Part shown: positions 41,350 to 49,646 of the stretch, in pieces | Position numbering within the stretch: the stretch's first letter is position 1 | Layout: each line of letters starts with the position of its first letter | Assembly (NCBI GenBank): GCA_963702235.1 | Contig: CAVPBZ010000018.1 | Coordinates: 682,001-746,000 of the forward strand | Origin: PALSA-505 sp963702235 | GTDB taxonomy: Bacteria > Actinomycetota > Actinomycetes > Streptosporangiales > Streptosporangiaceae | DNA length: 64,000 nucleotides | Direction of reading: 5' to 3' | Notes under the pieces: generated by a model | The model's input: the letters and a program-made list of their open reading frames with translations, nothing else | Databases searched by the model: none | What the model was told of the DNA's origin: nothing | Program-made: the position numbers and the translations under genes

Positions 41350-42347
41350 CCGCGCTGACCGTGCCGGCCCGCCCGGAGGAGGACACCAGCCTGCGGCCGG
41401 TGCCGTGGCGGCGGATGGCCTGGGTCACCTGGCGGCAGCACCGTGCCGCCCTGGCCGGCGTGGCCGCGCTGCTGGGCGTGCTGGCCGTTTACCTGTGGCT
41501 CACCGGCCTTCAGATCCACCACGCCTACACGGCCTACTGCCACCCGGCAAGCTCACTCGCCTGCACCATAAACTTCACCGGCAGATACTCGGTGAGCGTG
41601 AACGTCGCCAGAGTCCTTCTGCAGGCGGTGCCGGCGCTCATCGGGGCGTTCGCCGGGGCGCCGTTGCTGGCCCGTGAGCTGGAGACCGGGACCTTCCGGT
41701 TCGCCTGGACGCAGGGCTTCGGCCGGTGGCGCTGGACGCTCGCCAAGCTGGTGCTGCTCGCGGTCGTAGTGAACGCCGCAGCCGCGGCGTTCAGCGCGCT
41801 GTTCTCCTGGTATCTCAGCCCGTTCTCCGCCTCGGGCTACTCGATCCCGTTCGCTACCGACGTGTTCGACCTGCGCGAGGTCGCGTTCGCCGGCTGGACG
41901 CTGGCCGCCTTCGCGATCGGCGCCCTGGCCGGGATGCTCATCCGCCGGGTCGTCCCCGCGATCGCCGCCACCCTGGCCGTCTACGCCGGGCTCGCCGCCG
42001 CGACCGGGCTGTGGCTGCGCCAGCACTACATGACACCGCTGCTCACCAGCAAAGTGAACCTGCCCGGTTCCGCGTGGATCATCAACCAGTGGTACACCAA
42101 GGGCGGCACGTTCGCGTTCCCCTCCCGGGGCGCCCAGATAGTCAACGCCATCCAGCACTACTCCTGCAACTCCTCCCAGCTCTCGCCCGGGCAGTGCCTC
42201 ACCCAGCACGGGTACACGCAGTGGACCAGCTACCAGCCCGGCAGCCGGTTCTGGCCCTTCCAGTGGATCGAGGGCGGCTGGCTGCTGGCGCTGTCGCTGC
42301 TCCTGATCGCCGCGACGATCTGGCTGGTCCGCCGCCGGGCGGCCTGA
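41346..42347 (+). CDS. ABC-2-like permease of YtrA module 2
   Basis: A 333-residue membrane protein with six helices; RMAWVTWRQHRAALAGVAALLG and GAPLLARELETGTFRFAWTQGFGRWRW match the module 1 permease at 8551. A large outside loop (about residues 220-300) with several cysteines and aromatic residues precedes the final helix. Coupled to the ATPase by a 4-bp overlap. Substrate unknown. Confidence 0.82.
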   Translation: MTALTVPARPEEDTSLRPVPWRRMAWVTWRQHRAALAGVAALLGVLAVYLWLTGLQIHHAYTAYCHPASSLACTINFTGRYSVSVNVARVLLQAVPALIGAFAGAPLLARELETGTFRFAWTQGFGRWRWTLAKLVLLAVVVNAAAAAFSALFSWYLSPFSASGYSIPFATDVFDLREVAFAGWTLAAFAIGALAGMLIRRVVPAIAATLAVYAGLAAATGLWLRQHYMTPLLTSKVNLPGSAWIINQWYTKGGTFAFPSRGAQIVNAIQHYSCNSSQLSPGQCLTQHGYTQWTSYQPGSRFWPFQWIEGGWLLALSLLLIAATIWLVRRRAA

Positions 42348-42367
42348 ACCACCCGGGCAACGGCCGC

Positions 42368-43807
42368 TCAGGGCGCGGTTCGGAGCAGCCGGAACCCGCC
42401 GGTGGTGGCCTCGGCGACGTGGATGGCCTGGCGGATCGAGTGCGGGCCGCTGAGTGCCACCCGGCCGCGTGGCATGTCGGCTCGGTGGTGGTGCAGCGCC
42501 CGCGCGACGGCAGCAGGATCATCGTCTCTGGTGGCGCGGACCGCGCCCGCGTACAGCTGGGCGGTCTCGTAGACCGCTTCGGACAGCGATGACACCGGCG
42601 GGGCCCACTGCCCGTAGGCGGCGCGGTAACGGGCGAGGAACGCGGCATTGCTATCGGTGTCGAGCTGCTGGAAATACCCGAACGCGGTCCACAGGCCGCG
42701 CGCTGCCGCGTCGCCGATCCGCTCCCTGGTGGACTCGTCCAGCACCAGGGACAGCGTCCGGCACTTCGACCGCAGTCCCGTCTGCCACGACTGGCGCTCG
42801 AAGGCCACCTCGTCCGACCCCACCAGAGTGGACAGCACGCAGTCAGCCCGGACGCGCTCGATCCGCTCGATCACCGGCCCGAAATCCTGCGTTCCGAGCG
42901 GGACGTACTGCTCGCCGATGATCCGGCCGCCGGCCCTCGCCAGGGTGCTGCGCGCCGCGGCATGGGCACCGTGCGACCAGGAGTAGTCGTCCCCGACGAG
43001 GAACCAGTCCCTGACCCCCGCGGCCTTCATGAACGGTGCCGCGGCCGCGCCGAGCTGGTCGGCGGGACGTTCGCCCCACCGCAGGATGTGGCCGGCGCCG
43101 CCGCCGCCCTCGTTCAGCAGCGGATGGATCAGCGGGACGCCCGTCGCGGCGTTGTCGCGCTGGACCGCCGCGAACGTGGCTGAGGTGACGCTCGCGACCA
43201 CGACCCGGCAGCCGGACGCGATCAGCCGGCGCGTCTCCGCGGCGCCTCGTTCAGGCTCGGTGGCGTCGTCGCCGACGAGCAGCTCGACCGGCCGGCCGCG
43301 CAGGCCGCCGTCGGCGTTCAGCTCCTCGACCGCCATCCTGGCCAGGTTCTCGCACGCGACGGCGAACACCGCGCCCGGGCCGGACTTGCTGGTCAGCAGG
43401 CCGATCCGGTGCACCCGGTCGTTGCGGTCGGCCGCGGCGGGCCAGCCGCGGCGCCGCATCAGCCAGCCCAGCCCTTCTTCATCGAGCTCCGCGAAGACGG
43501 TGACGCGCGTCTGGCTGTCCGGCAGCCGGTCGAACTTGATCTTCAGCGTGCCGCGCCACGGCTGATCGTGCCAGATCACGATCTGCCGGTGCGGCACCAG
43601 CCGGGCGACCCGCCCGAGGATCTGCGCCTGCCCGTCACCGGCGCCCGTACCGAGCGGCAGCATGATCGTCACCACCGCGCCGGGAGCCAGGACGTCACAC
43701 TGGGCACCGAACAGCCAGCCTGCCGACCCCGATGAGCCGAACATCCCGTACAGCTGCTCGGGGGCCGCGGGGTATGACTCGCTGGCCGCCAGCACCACCG
43801 TACCCAC
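42368..43807 (-). CDS. AmiC-like amide/nitrile sensor with N-terminal SRPBCC domain
   Basis: A 479-residue protein in two parts. Residues 1-125 resemble an SRPBCC/AHSA1 ligand-binding fold (VVLAASESYPAAPEQLYGMF, LVPHRQIVIWHDQPW, TRVTVFAELDEEGLGWLM). Residues 135-479 form a Peripla_BP_5 domain as in AmiC and short-chain amide-binding proteins (RIGLLTSKSGPG, VELLVGDDATEPERGAAETRRLI, DWFLVGDDYSWSHG, LSEAVYETAQLYAGAV). No signal peptide is present, so it is a cytoplasmic sensor rather than a transporter subunit. It follows the nitrile hydratase genes after 132 bp. GTG start. Confidence 0.8.
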   Translation of the reverse strand: MGTVVLAASESYPAAPEQLYGMFGSSGSAGWLFGAQCDVLAPGAVVTIMLPLGTGAGDGQAQILGRVARLVPHRQIVIWHDQPWRGTLKIKFDRLPDSQTRVTVFAELDEEGLGWLMRRRGWPAAADRNDRVHRIGLLTSKSGPGAVFAVACENLARMAVEELNADGGLRGRPVELLVGDDATEPERGAAETRRLIASGCRVVVASVTSATFAAVQRDNAATGVPLIHPLLNEGGGGAGHILRWGERPADQLGAAAAPFMKAAGVRDWFLVGDDYSWSHGAHAAARSTLARAGGRIIGEQYVPLGTQDFGPVIERIERVRADCVLSTLVGSDEVAFERQSWQTGLRSKCRTLSLVLDESTRERIGDAAARGLWTAFGYFQQLDTDSNAAFLARYRAAYGQWAPPVSSLSEAVYETAQLYAGAVRATRDDDPAAVARALHHHRADMPRGRVALSGPHSIRQAIHVAEATTGGFRLLRTAP

Positions 43808-43939
43808 GCCTATCCCGCCCTTCTGGCTGCTACCGGGCTGGAATCAGTCTCCGTGCCCGGCGGCGGATCGCGCAAGGACGTGCGGCACGAGCGCTGGGAG
43901 AACCGCGGTGACCGGCCGCGCCCGCGGCCGGCGACGGCG

Positions 43940-44368
43940 TCAGCCCGCGGCGGCGGGGTCGACCGCGACGGGCTCACGGTGGGCGTGCTGGTGATTGGCG
44001 TTGCGCGGGGTGGCCAGCACCGCCTTCGTCCGCTCGTCCAGCAGCGACTCCGACAGCAGGCCGCTGCCGGCCAGCACGGTCTCCAGCGCGGTGAGCCAGT
44101 GCTCGTAGTAGCTCCACGGCTCGGCCGCCGGAGCCTGGCCGCCCTGCTCCCACTGCCGGATCGACTCGATCAGTGACAGCTGGAACTCCGACCACTCGTA
44201 CTGCCCGTTGTTGTACGCCGCCACGGCCATCGCGAACGCGCGGATCTCCCACGGCTCGTTGAAGGCGTGCTCGCCAGGGCGGCCCCCGGGCAGCTGGGTG
44301 ACCAGGGCCTCGACCCGCCGCCTGGCCTCGCCGAGCTCGGTCGCGTCCGGCCGCATCGCGGTGCTCAC
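43940..44368 (-). CDS. nitrile hydratase activator/accessory protein
   Basis: A 142-residue protein homologous to the N-terminal part of nitrile hydratase beta (FNEPWEIRAFAMAVAAYNNGQYEWSEFQLSLIESI, WSYYEHWLTALETVL). Such small activators carry or exchange the alpha subunit so that cobalt enters the active site and the cysteines are oxidised. GTG at 44368 overlaps the alpha-subunit stop (GTGA). Confidence 0.88.
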   Translation of the reverse strand: MSTAMRPDATELGEARRRVEALVTQLPGGRPGEHAFNEPWEIRAFAMAVAAYNNGQYEWSEFQLSLIESIRQWEQGGQAPAAEPWSYYEHWLTALETVLAGSGLLSESLLDERTKAVLATPRNANHQHAHREPVAVDPAAAG

Positions 44369-44967
44369 GACGCCGGGGACGCCGGGGGGCCGACGCCGAT
44401 CATCGAGTCACGGGTCACCAGGCCGGCCAGCTCGGCCTCGCTCAGCTCGCCGGTCCCCTCCGGGCGCCTGGGCAGCACCCAGTAGCGCATCTCCGAGCTG
44501 GAGTCCCAGACCCGCACCTCGGTGGAGTCAGGCAGGTGGTAGCCGAAGTCCTCGCTCAGCACCTTGCGGGGCTCGCGGACGATGCGCGAGCGATAGGCCG
44601 GCTCCTTGTACCAGTTCGGCGGCAGGCCGAGCACCGGCCACGGGTAGCAGGAGCAGAGCGTGCAGACGATCACGTTGTGCACGTCCGCGGTATCCGCCAC
44701 GACGACCATGTCCTCGCCCTGCAGGCCGCTGATGCCGAACTCCGCGCAGGCCTGGGTCGCGTCGGCGAGCAGTCGCTGCTGGAACTCAGGGTCCGTCCAT
44801 GCCCTGGCGACCACCTTGGCGCCGAGCTGCGGGCCGACCTCGTTCTCGTAGATCTCCACGAGCCGGTTGACCGCCGCCGTGGTCATGATGCCTTTCTCGA
44901 TGAGGATCGACTCGAGCGCCTTGACCCGCGCGGCGATCTCTTCCTGGCTGCGGACGTGCTCGCTCAT
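44365..44967 (-). CDS. nthA: nitrile hydratase alpha subunit, cobalt type
   Basis: A 200-residue catalytic subunit. The metal-binding motif is VCTLCSCYPWPVLG with C102, C105 and C107; threonine at 103 marks the cobalt rather than the iron class (CSLCSC). PPNWYKEPAYRSRIVREPRKVL is also standard. It hydrates nitriles to amides together with the beta subunit. ATG at 44967 overlaps the beta stop by 4 bp, and beta precedes alpha, the usual order in cobalt-type operons. Confidence 0.96.
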   Translation of the reverse strand: MSEHVRSQEEIAARVKALESILIEKGIMTTAAVNRLVEIYENEVGPQLGAKVVARAWTDPEFQQRLLADATQACAEFGISGLQGEDMVVVADTADVHNVIVCTLCSCYPWPVLGLPPNWYKEPAYRSRIVREPRKVLSEDFGYHLPDSTEVRVWDSSSEMRYWVLPRRPEGTGELSEAELAGLVTRDSMIGVGPPASPAS

Positions 44968-45665
44968 GCTGCTGCTCCGGTCTTGATAGCGGGCTCGATG
45001 TACGGTTCCCAGACGTCGAAGTAGACGACGCCGTTCGGCTCGGCGGCGTCGGGACCCCACAGTTCCTCGTTGGTGAACTTCACCGTGTAGACGTGCTCGG
45101 GCGCGTCGCCGCCGCCGTTGCCCGCGCTGTCCGGGTAGATGAAGGTGCCGTGCGCGAGCACGATCTCGCCGGTGCGGCCGCGGATGTAGCGGGCCCGGCG
45201 GGTATGGCCGAGCGGGCTGCCGGCCCGCACGGTCACCGTGTCGCCCACCTTGAACTGCGGGGCCTTGTCGGACTCGCGGTTGGCCGGCGCGCCCGCCGGG
45301 ACGACCGCCTCGACGAACGCGACCAGGTCGGGGTCATCGCGCTCCGGCAGCGGGGCGTCGGGATGCTCGAGGTAGTACTGCGTGCGGCGGTCGAGCTCGT
45401 CCAGATCCAGCAGGCCCTTGGCCTGGCCGTAGTGCTCCACGGTGTGGATCCAGTGCTCGTAGTACGGCGAGAGCAAGTAGACCGCCGGGTGCATCTGCTC
45501 GATGCCGTACCGGAACTCGTCGACGCCGAAGAACCCGGCCCGGAAGCACATGGAGAACATGGCGAACGCCGCCTTCTCCCACTCCGCCGTGAAGACCGGC
45601 TCGTTCTCCGGCACCACGACGCGTCCGAGGCCGTCCGTTCCGCCCAGGTCGTGGACTCCGTTCAC
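44964..45665 (-). CDS. nthB: nitrile hydratase beta subunit
   Basis: A 233-residue structural subunit: MNGVHDLGGTDGLGRV at the N-terminus, the helical region EKAAFAMFSMCFRAGFFGVDEFRYGIEQM, and the C-terminal SH3-like barrel (FKVGDTVTVRAGSPLGHTRRARYIRGRTGEIVLAHG, YTVKFTNEELWG, VYFDVWEPYIEP). GTG at 45665 overlaps the amidase stop (GTGA). Confidence 0.96.
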   Translation of the reverse strand: MNGVHDLGGTDGLGRVVVPENEPVFTAEWEKAAFAMFSMCFRAGFFGVDEFRYGIEQMHPAVYLLSPYYEHWIHTVEHYGQAKGLLDLDELDRRTQYYLEHPDAPLPERDDPDLVAFVEAVVPAGAPANRESDKAPQFKVGDTVTVRAGSPLGHTRRARYIRGRTGEIVLAHGTFIYPDSAGNGGGDAPEHVYTVKFTNEELWGPDAAEPNGVVYFDVWEPYIEPAIKTGAAA

Positions 45666-47206
45666 GTTCTGCTCCCTAGGGTTGCGGCCTGCGGCGCGGG
45701 GAAGCCCCCGACCGCCTGCTCGAAGGCGTGTGCCACGCGCAGCACGGTGGCATCGTCGAATTGCCTTCCGACGATCATCATTCCGACCGGCAGCCCGCCG
45801 GCCAGCCCGGCCGGGACCGAGCAGGCGGGATGCCCGCTGACGTCAAAGGGCGCGGTGTTCCCGATCATCTCCAGCCCGCGGGCCAGGATCTCCTCCCGCG
45901 GAGCGCCCGGGCCCGGCAGCAGGGTCGCGCGGACGGGAAGAGTGGGCATGACGAGCACGTCGAACCTGGCCAGCGCCTCGTCGTAGGCCGCCCGCAGCCG
46001 GGGCGTGACCTCGCGCGCCATCGCGTAGTACTTGCCGTGGTAGCGGTCGAGCGCGTACCGGCCGGCGAGCATGACCAGCTTGACGGTCTCGGAGAATGCG
46101 GTGGGGTCGCTGCGCCACTTGCCGCCGTAGTAGTCCATCAGGTCCGGGTCATACCGGCCCTGCCAGTTGAGCCCGTACCCGTTGCCGTCCACCATCTGCG
46201 CGGTCGCGCCCTCGGTGGCGATGACGTCCCAGATCCTGGCCCCGTGCAGGTGCCACGGGATCGACACGTCCTCGGCGCTCAGCCCGGCCGCCGCCAGCGT
46301 CTGGACCGCATCCCTCACGGTGGCGTCCACGGCCTCCTCGGAATTGTCGCGGCCGAATCCCTCCGCGACCACTCCGACCCGCAGCCCGCCCGCGCCCCGG
46401 CCCAGCTCGGCGGCGTAGTCGTGGACGGGGAGGCCTGGCTGACGCGGGTCCAGCCCGTCCGGGCCGGCCAGCACGCTCAGCGCCAGCGCGACGTCGGTGA
46501 CGGTGCGGGCCATCGGCCCGATGTGGTCGATCGTCTGCTCGATCGGGAAGGCTCCGGTGTACGGCACCAGTCCGTGCGTCGGCTTGTGCCCGACCACCCC
46601 GCTGTACGCGGCCGGGATGCGAACCGATCCGCCCTGGTCACCGCCGGTGGCGATGTCCACCACCCCGGCCGCGAGCAGCGCGGCGCTGCCGCTGGACGAG
46701 CCGCCCGCCGACCGCGCGGGGTCCCACGGGTTGCGCACCGGGCCGGTCCGCGACGTATGCGACCCGCCGGAGAAGCACAGGTCCTCGCAGACGGCCTTGC
46801 CGGCGATCGTCGCCCCGGCGTCCAGCAGCCTGGTGACGACCGTGGCGTCGCGCGCCGGGACGTAGCCTTCCAGCGTCGCTGACCCGTTCATCATCGGCAC
46901 GCCGGCGACCGCGGTGTTGTCCTTGATGGCGACGAGGCGGCCCGCGAGCGGGCCGTCTTCGGCCCCGGCGATCGAGGTGGTCACGTACCAGGCGCCGAGC
47001 GGGTTGTCGGCGTCACCCGGCCGCGTCCAGGCCCGCTGAGGCGCGGCCGGCGCCGTCTCGGCGTAGAGCTGCTCGACCGCGTCCCACGACGTGAGCAGGC
47101 CGCCCACGAACGGCTCGAAGGACGCCACGTCAGCATCCGACAGGCCCAGGCCGTAGTGCCGGGATACGCGGTCCAGGTCGGAGGGGCCGGGAGGATCGAC
47201 AGGCAC
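45662..47206 (-). CDS. amidase (amidase-signature family) of the nitrile pathway
   Basis: A 514-residue amidase that would hydrolyse the amide from nitrile hydratase to acid and ammonia. The catalytic triad is K95 (VAIKDN), the cis-serine in RSAGGSSSGSA (about S171) and S194 in GGDQGGSVRIPAA, close to the numbering of the Rhodococcus nitrile-pathway amidase. GTG at 47206 has GGGGAGA upstream. It is the first gene of the operon amidase - beta - alpha - activator - sensor, with a strong promoter and operator directly upstream. Confidence 0.93.
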   Translation of the reverse strand: MPVDPPGPSDLDRVSRHYGLGLSDADVASFEPFVGGLLTSWDAVEQLYAETAPAAPQRAWTRPGDADNPLGAWYVTTSIAGAEDGPLAGRLVAIKDNTAVAGVPMMNGSATLEGYVPARDATVVTRLLDAGATIAGKAVCEDLCFSGGSHTSRTGPVRNPWDPARSAGGSSSGSAALLAAGVVDIATGGDQGGSVRIPAAYSGVVGHKPTHGLVPYTGAFPIEQTIDHIGPMARTVTDVALALSVLAGPDGLDPRQPGLPVHDYAAELGRGAGGLRVGVVAEGFGRDNSEEAVDATVRDAVQTLAAAGLSAEDVSIPWHLHGARIWDVIATEGATAQMVDGNGYGLNWQGRYDPDLMDYYGGKWRSDPTAFSETVKLVMLAGRYALDRYHGKYYAMAREVTPRLRAAYDEALARFDVLVMPTLPVRATLLPGPGAPREEILARGLEMIGNTAPFDVSGHPACSVPAGLAGGLPVGMMIVGRQFDDATVLRVAHAFEQAVGGFPAPQAATLGSRT

Positions 47207-47245
47207 GGCATTCTCCCCACACAGCGACGCGAGGCGGTTGCCGCC

Positions 47246-47294
47246 ACGATAGGAGAGGCGCTGCTAATGTGTCAATGAGTATCGAGCCATTGAC
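47246..47294 (-). promoter_or_regulatory. promoter and operator of the nitrile operon
   Basis: On the minus strand TTGACA (47275-47270), an 18-nt spacer and TATCGT (47251-47246) form a strong housekeeping-type promoter; the leader to the amidase GTG is about 30 nt. A perfect inverted repeat GTCAATG (47271-47277) / CATTGAC (47288-47294), spacer 10, covers the -35 box. On the plus strand TAATGT (47265-47270) could be the -10 of the divergent arsR. One repressor could thus control both directions. Confidence 0.75.
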
Positions 47295-47322
47295 GCGACG
47301 GCGCGGATCCCGGGAGGCTGGC

Positions 47323-47673
47323 ATGAGTGCGCAGCACGGCTTCGATGTGCTGGCCGACGGCGTCCGCAGGGACATCCTGGCGGTGCTGGCCGAGCACGGG
47401 GAGTGCAGCTCAGGCGAGATCGCCCAGCACATCGGGCGGGTGCAGCGGAACACGATCTCGAGCCACCTGCGGGTGCTGCGCGCGGCCGGCGCCGTGGCCG
47501 AGCGGCGGGACGGCCGGTATCGCTATTACTCGCTCGACCACGCGGGGCCCACGAGGGACGCGCTGATCTTCCTGCAGGGACTGCTTGGCTCGTCCCTGAG
47601 CGGCCTTCGCTCAGCGGCCGGGCCGGAGGCTTATCCCGCGGCCGGCCCGGGAGAGGCGGAAAGCGCCGGCTGA
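47323..47673 (+). CDS. ArsR-family regulator of the nitrile operon (NhlD-like)
   Basis: A 116-residue winged-helix protein: FDVLADGVRRDILAVLAEHGECSSGEIAQHIGRVQRNTISSHLRVLRAAGAVAERRDGRYRYYSLDHAG. There is no CxCxxC-type metal site, so it probably responds to an organic signal or to the AmiC-like sensor, as proposed for NhlC/NhlD in Rhodococcus. ATG at 47323 follows GGGAGG. Divergent from the amidase, with the inverted repeat at 47271-47294 between them. Its last 43 bp overlap the end of the next arsR on the other strand. Confidence 0.85.
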   Translation: MSAQHGFDVLADGVRRDILAVLAEHGECSSGEIAQHIGRVQRNTISSHLRVLRAAGAVAERRDGRYRYYSLDHAGPTRDALIFLQGLLGSSLSGLRSAAGPEAYPAAGPGEAESAG

Positions 47674-47975
47674 GGCACGTCACCCGCTGCTGCCAGCGAT
47701 TCGAGCGACGACCCGAGCAGACGCTCCAGGAAGCTCAGCACATCCCGGACCGGCCCTTGCGCGTCGAGCGCGTAGTACCGGAAGCGGCCGTCCCGCCGCT
47801 CGGTGACCATGGCCGCCGTGCGCAGGACCCGCAGGTGACTGGACACGGCCGTCCGGCCGATGGTGCCGATCTGGCCGGCGATCTCGCCCGCGGTCGCCTC
47901 GTCGTGGTCGGCGAGGTACTGGAGGATCTGCCGCCGGGTCGGATCGGCCAGCGCCTCGAAGGCTTCCTGGGCCAT
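47631..47975 (-). CDS. second ArsR-family regulator, convergent paralogue
   Basis: A 114-residue ArsR protein: FEALADPTRRQILQYLADHDEATAGEIAGQIGTIGRTAVSSHLRVLRTAAMVTERRDGRFRYYALDAQG. The middle and C-terminal parts (SHLRVLR, ERRDGR, YY, LLGSSL) match the neighbouring ArsR, so the pair looks like an inverted duplication with overlapping 3' ends. ATG at 47975. A GTCAATG half-site like that of the nitrile operator lies upstream at 48020-48026. Transcribed in the same direction as the cobalt transporter gene just upstream. Confidence 0.85.
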   Translation of the reverse strand: MAQEAFEALADPTRRQILQYLADHDEATAGEIAGQIGTIGRTAVSSHLRVLRTAAMVTERRDGRFRYYALDAQGPVRDVLSFLERLLGSSLESLAAAGDVPQPALSASPGPAAG

Positions 47976-48062
47976 GGCGAGCGCTCCGTCCCCGCATCGA
48001 AGTCCCCGCATCGAAACACGTCAATGCGCCAAGACACGTTAGCACGATGCGCCCGCCCGTGG

Positions 48063-49189
48063 TCAGTCGTCGTTACCAGGCTCCAGATGCCGGGACGGGG
48101 CGGTGGCCGGCAGCCAGCGGCGGTCGACCTTCCCGAGCTTCCAGACGGCGATCGCCACCACCCAGACCACCACGAACAGCGCCGCGATGGCGAAGCCGGC
48201 CTTGTTGATGTCGAAGCTGGCCACGAAGTCCCAGAACCCGCCGCGGATGCGCAGCTCGGTGGACAGCAGCCCGGTGATCTCGATGGTCCCGATGAGGAAC
48301 GCGACGGCGACCGACAGTCCGGTGATGATGATGTTGTAGTACACCTTGCGCACCGGGCGGGCGAACGCCCAGCCGTAGGCGAAGTTCATGAAGCACCCGT
48401 CCAGCGTGTCGAACAGGGTCATCCCGCCGGAGAACAGCAGCGGCAGGGCCAGGACCGCGTACCACGGCAGGCCCCGACTGGCGGCCGCGGCGGTGGCCGC
48501 CAGCAGGAGCACCTCGGTGGCGGTGTCGAAGCCGAGCCCGAAGACGAGCCCGACGACGTACATGTGCCGGGTCTTGGTGATCGAGCGCATGAACCGGCCG
48601 AAGAACCGCCACATCATGCCCCGGGCCTGCAACTGGCGCTCAAGCTCCGCCTCATCGAAAAGGCCGGCCGCAGGCCGCGGAACACCTTGAGTATCCCGGC
48701 CAGCACGACCACGTTGAGCCCGGCGATGAGGTACAGGAAGCCGGCCGCCATGGACGTGCCCGCCACCCCGCCGATGATCTCGTACCCCGAGCTGGGCCTG
48801 ACGACCGCGCCGAAGACGGCCCTGGCGGCGACGCCCAGGCCGATGCCGACCACGACGATGAGCGTCGAGTGGCCGAGGGCGAAGAAGAACCCCGTGCCCA
48901 GCGGGCGCTTCCCGTCGGACATGAGCTTGCGGGTGGTGTTGTCTATCGCCGAGATGTGATCGGCGTCGAAGGCATGCCGTGCGCCGAGCGTCCACGCGGT
49001 GAACGCCACCCCCAGCCCGAGGCCCAGGCCCTGATAGCGGAAATGGTGCGGCTCGACGGCGACACCGAAGATCCCCCATCCCAGCACGTTGAGGGCCGCG
49101 ATCACCAGCGCCATCGCGCCGCAGCGTCGCCATTCCGCAGGGGTGAGGGCGTCCCGCCCCGCGCGCAGGCGGCCTCGCGTGCCTTCCAC
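48063..49189 (-). pseudogene. nhlF: NhlF/NixA-type cobalt-nickel transporter with a one-base frameshift
   Basis: The N-terminal frame reads WTLGARHAFDADHISAIDNTTRK (the HxxxDH metal signature of the HoxN/NixA family), GFFFALGHSTLIVV and AGLNVVVLAGILKVFRGL. Near 48660-48675 the family sequence FDEAELERQLQARGMMWRFFGRFMRSI continues in another frame, through GFDTATEVLLLA and GMTLFDTLDGCFMNFAYGWAF, to 48063. One inserted base would restore a normal protein of about 375 residues with eight helices. It would supply cobalt to nitrile hydratase. GTG at 49189 is leaderless behind TATACG. Confidence 0.85.
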
Positions 49190-49197
49190 GCCGCGAA

Positions 49198-49225
49198 CGT
49201 ATAGGCATCCCCCAGCGACCGTCAA
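49198..49225 (-). promoter_or_regulatory. promoter of the cobalt transporter gene
   Basis: TTGACG (49225-49220), a 16-nt spacer and TATACG (49203-49198) on the minus strand lie eight nt before the GTG start at 49189, so the transcript would be (nearly) leaderless. The divergent ArsR gene begins 50 bp away and probably controls this promoter. Confidence 0.55.
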
Positions 49226-49276
49226 GACTGATTGGATGATCAGGTATTGGCATGGAGTTGTGGCAGACTGCTACCC

Positions 49277-49630
49277 GTGCACCTGCTGCCTGCTGAGCGC
49301 GCCGGCCTGCGGATCATCGACGCCGAGCGCGTCTGCCAGGCTGTCGCCGCTCTTCACCCCGAGGACGTCCGCGCCCGCGCCCGGAATTTCGCGGTGCTCG
49401 CCGATCCCACCCGGCTCACGCTGCTGACCTGCATCAGCGCCGCCGGGCCGATCAGCGTGTCCGACCTGGCCGCGGCCACCGGCGTCCAGGAGGCAACGGT
49501 CTCCCAGACGCTGCGCTACCTGCGGATGGCCCAGGTCGTCAGCACCGAGCGCGACGGCCGGATCATCCGCTACCGGCTGGCTGGCGGCCCCGTCGCCGCG
49601 CTCCTGACCGCCGCGGAGACCTGCGCATAG
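49277..49630 (+). CDS. ArsR-family regulator divergent from the cobalt transporter
   Basis: A 117-residue ArsR/SmtB protein: FAVLADPTRLTLLTCISAAGPISVSDLAAATGVQEATVSQTLRYLRMAQVVSTERDGRIIRYRLAGG. It lies head to head with the NhlF-type gene, so a cobalt/nickel sensor role (as for NmtR or KmtR) is likely, though the metal ligands cannot be assigned; cysteines are present in LLTCIS and ETCA. GTG at 49277 is chosen; CAGACT seven nt before it is a possible -10. Upstream in-frame codons are not family-like. Confidence 0.82.
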   Translation: MHLLPAERAGLRIIDAERVCQAVAALHPEDVRARARNFAVLADPTRLTLLTCISAAGPISVSDLAAATGVQEATVSQTLRYLRMAQVVSTERDGRIIRYRLAGGPVAALLTAAETCA

Positions 49631-49646
49631 CCTGCCGCATACCGCG

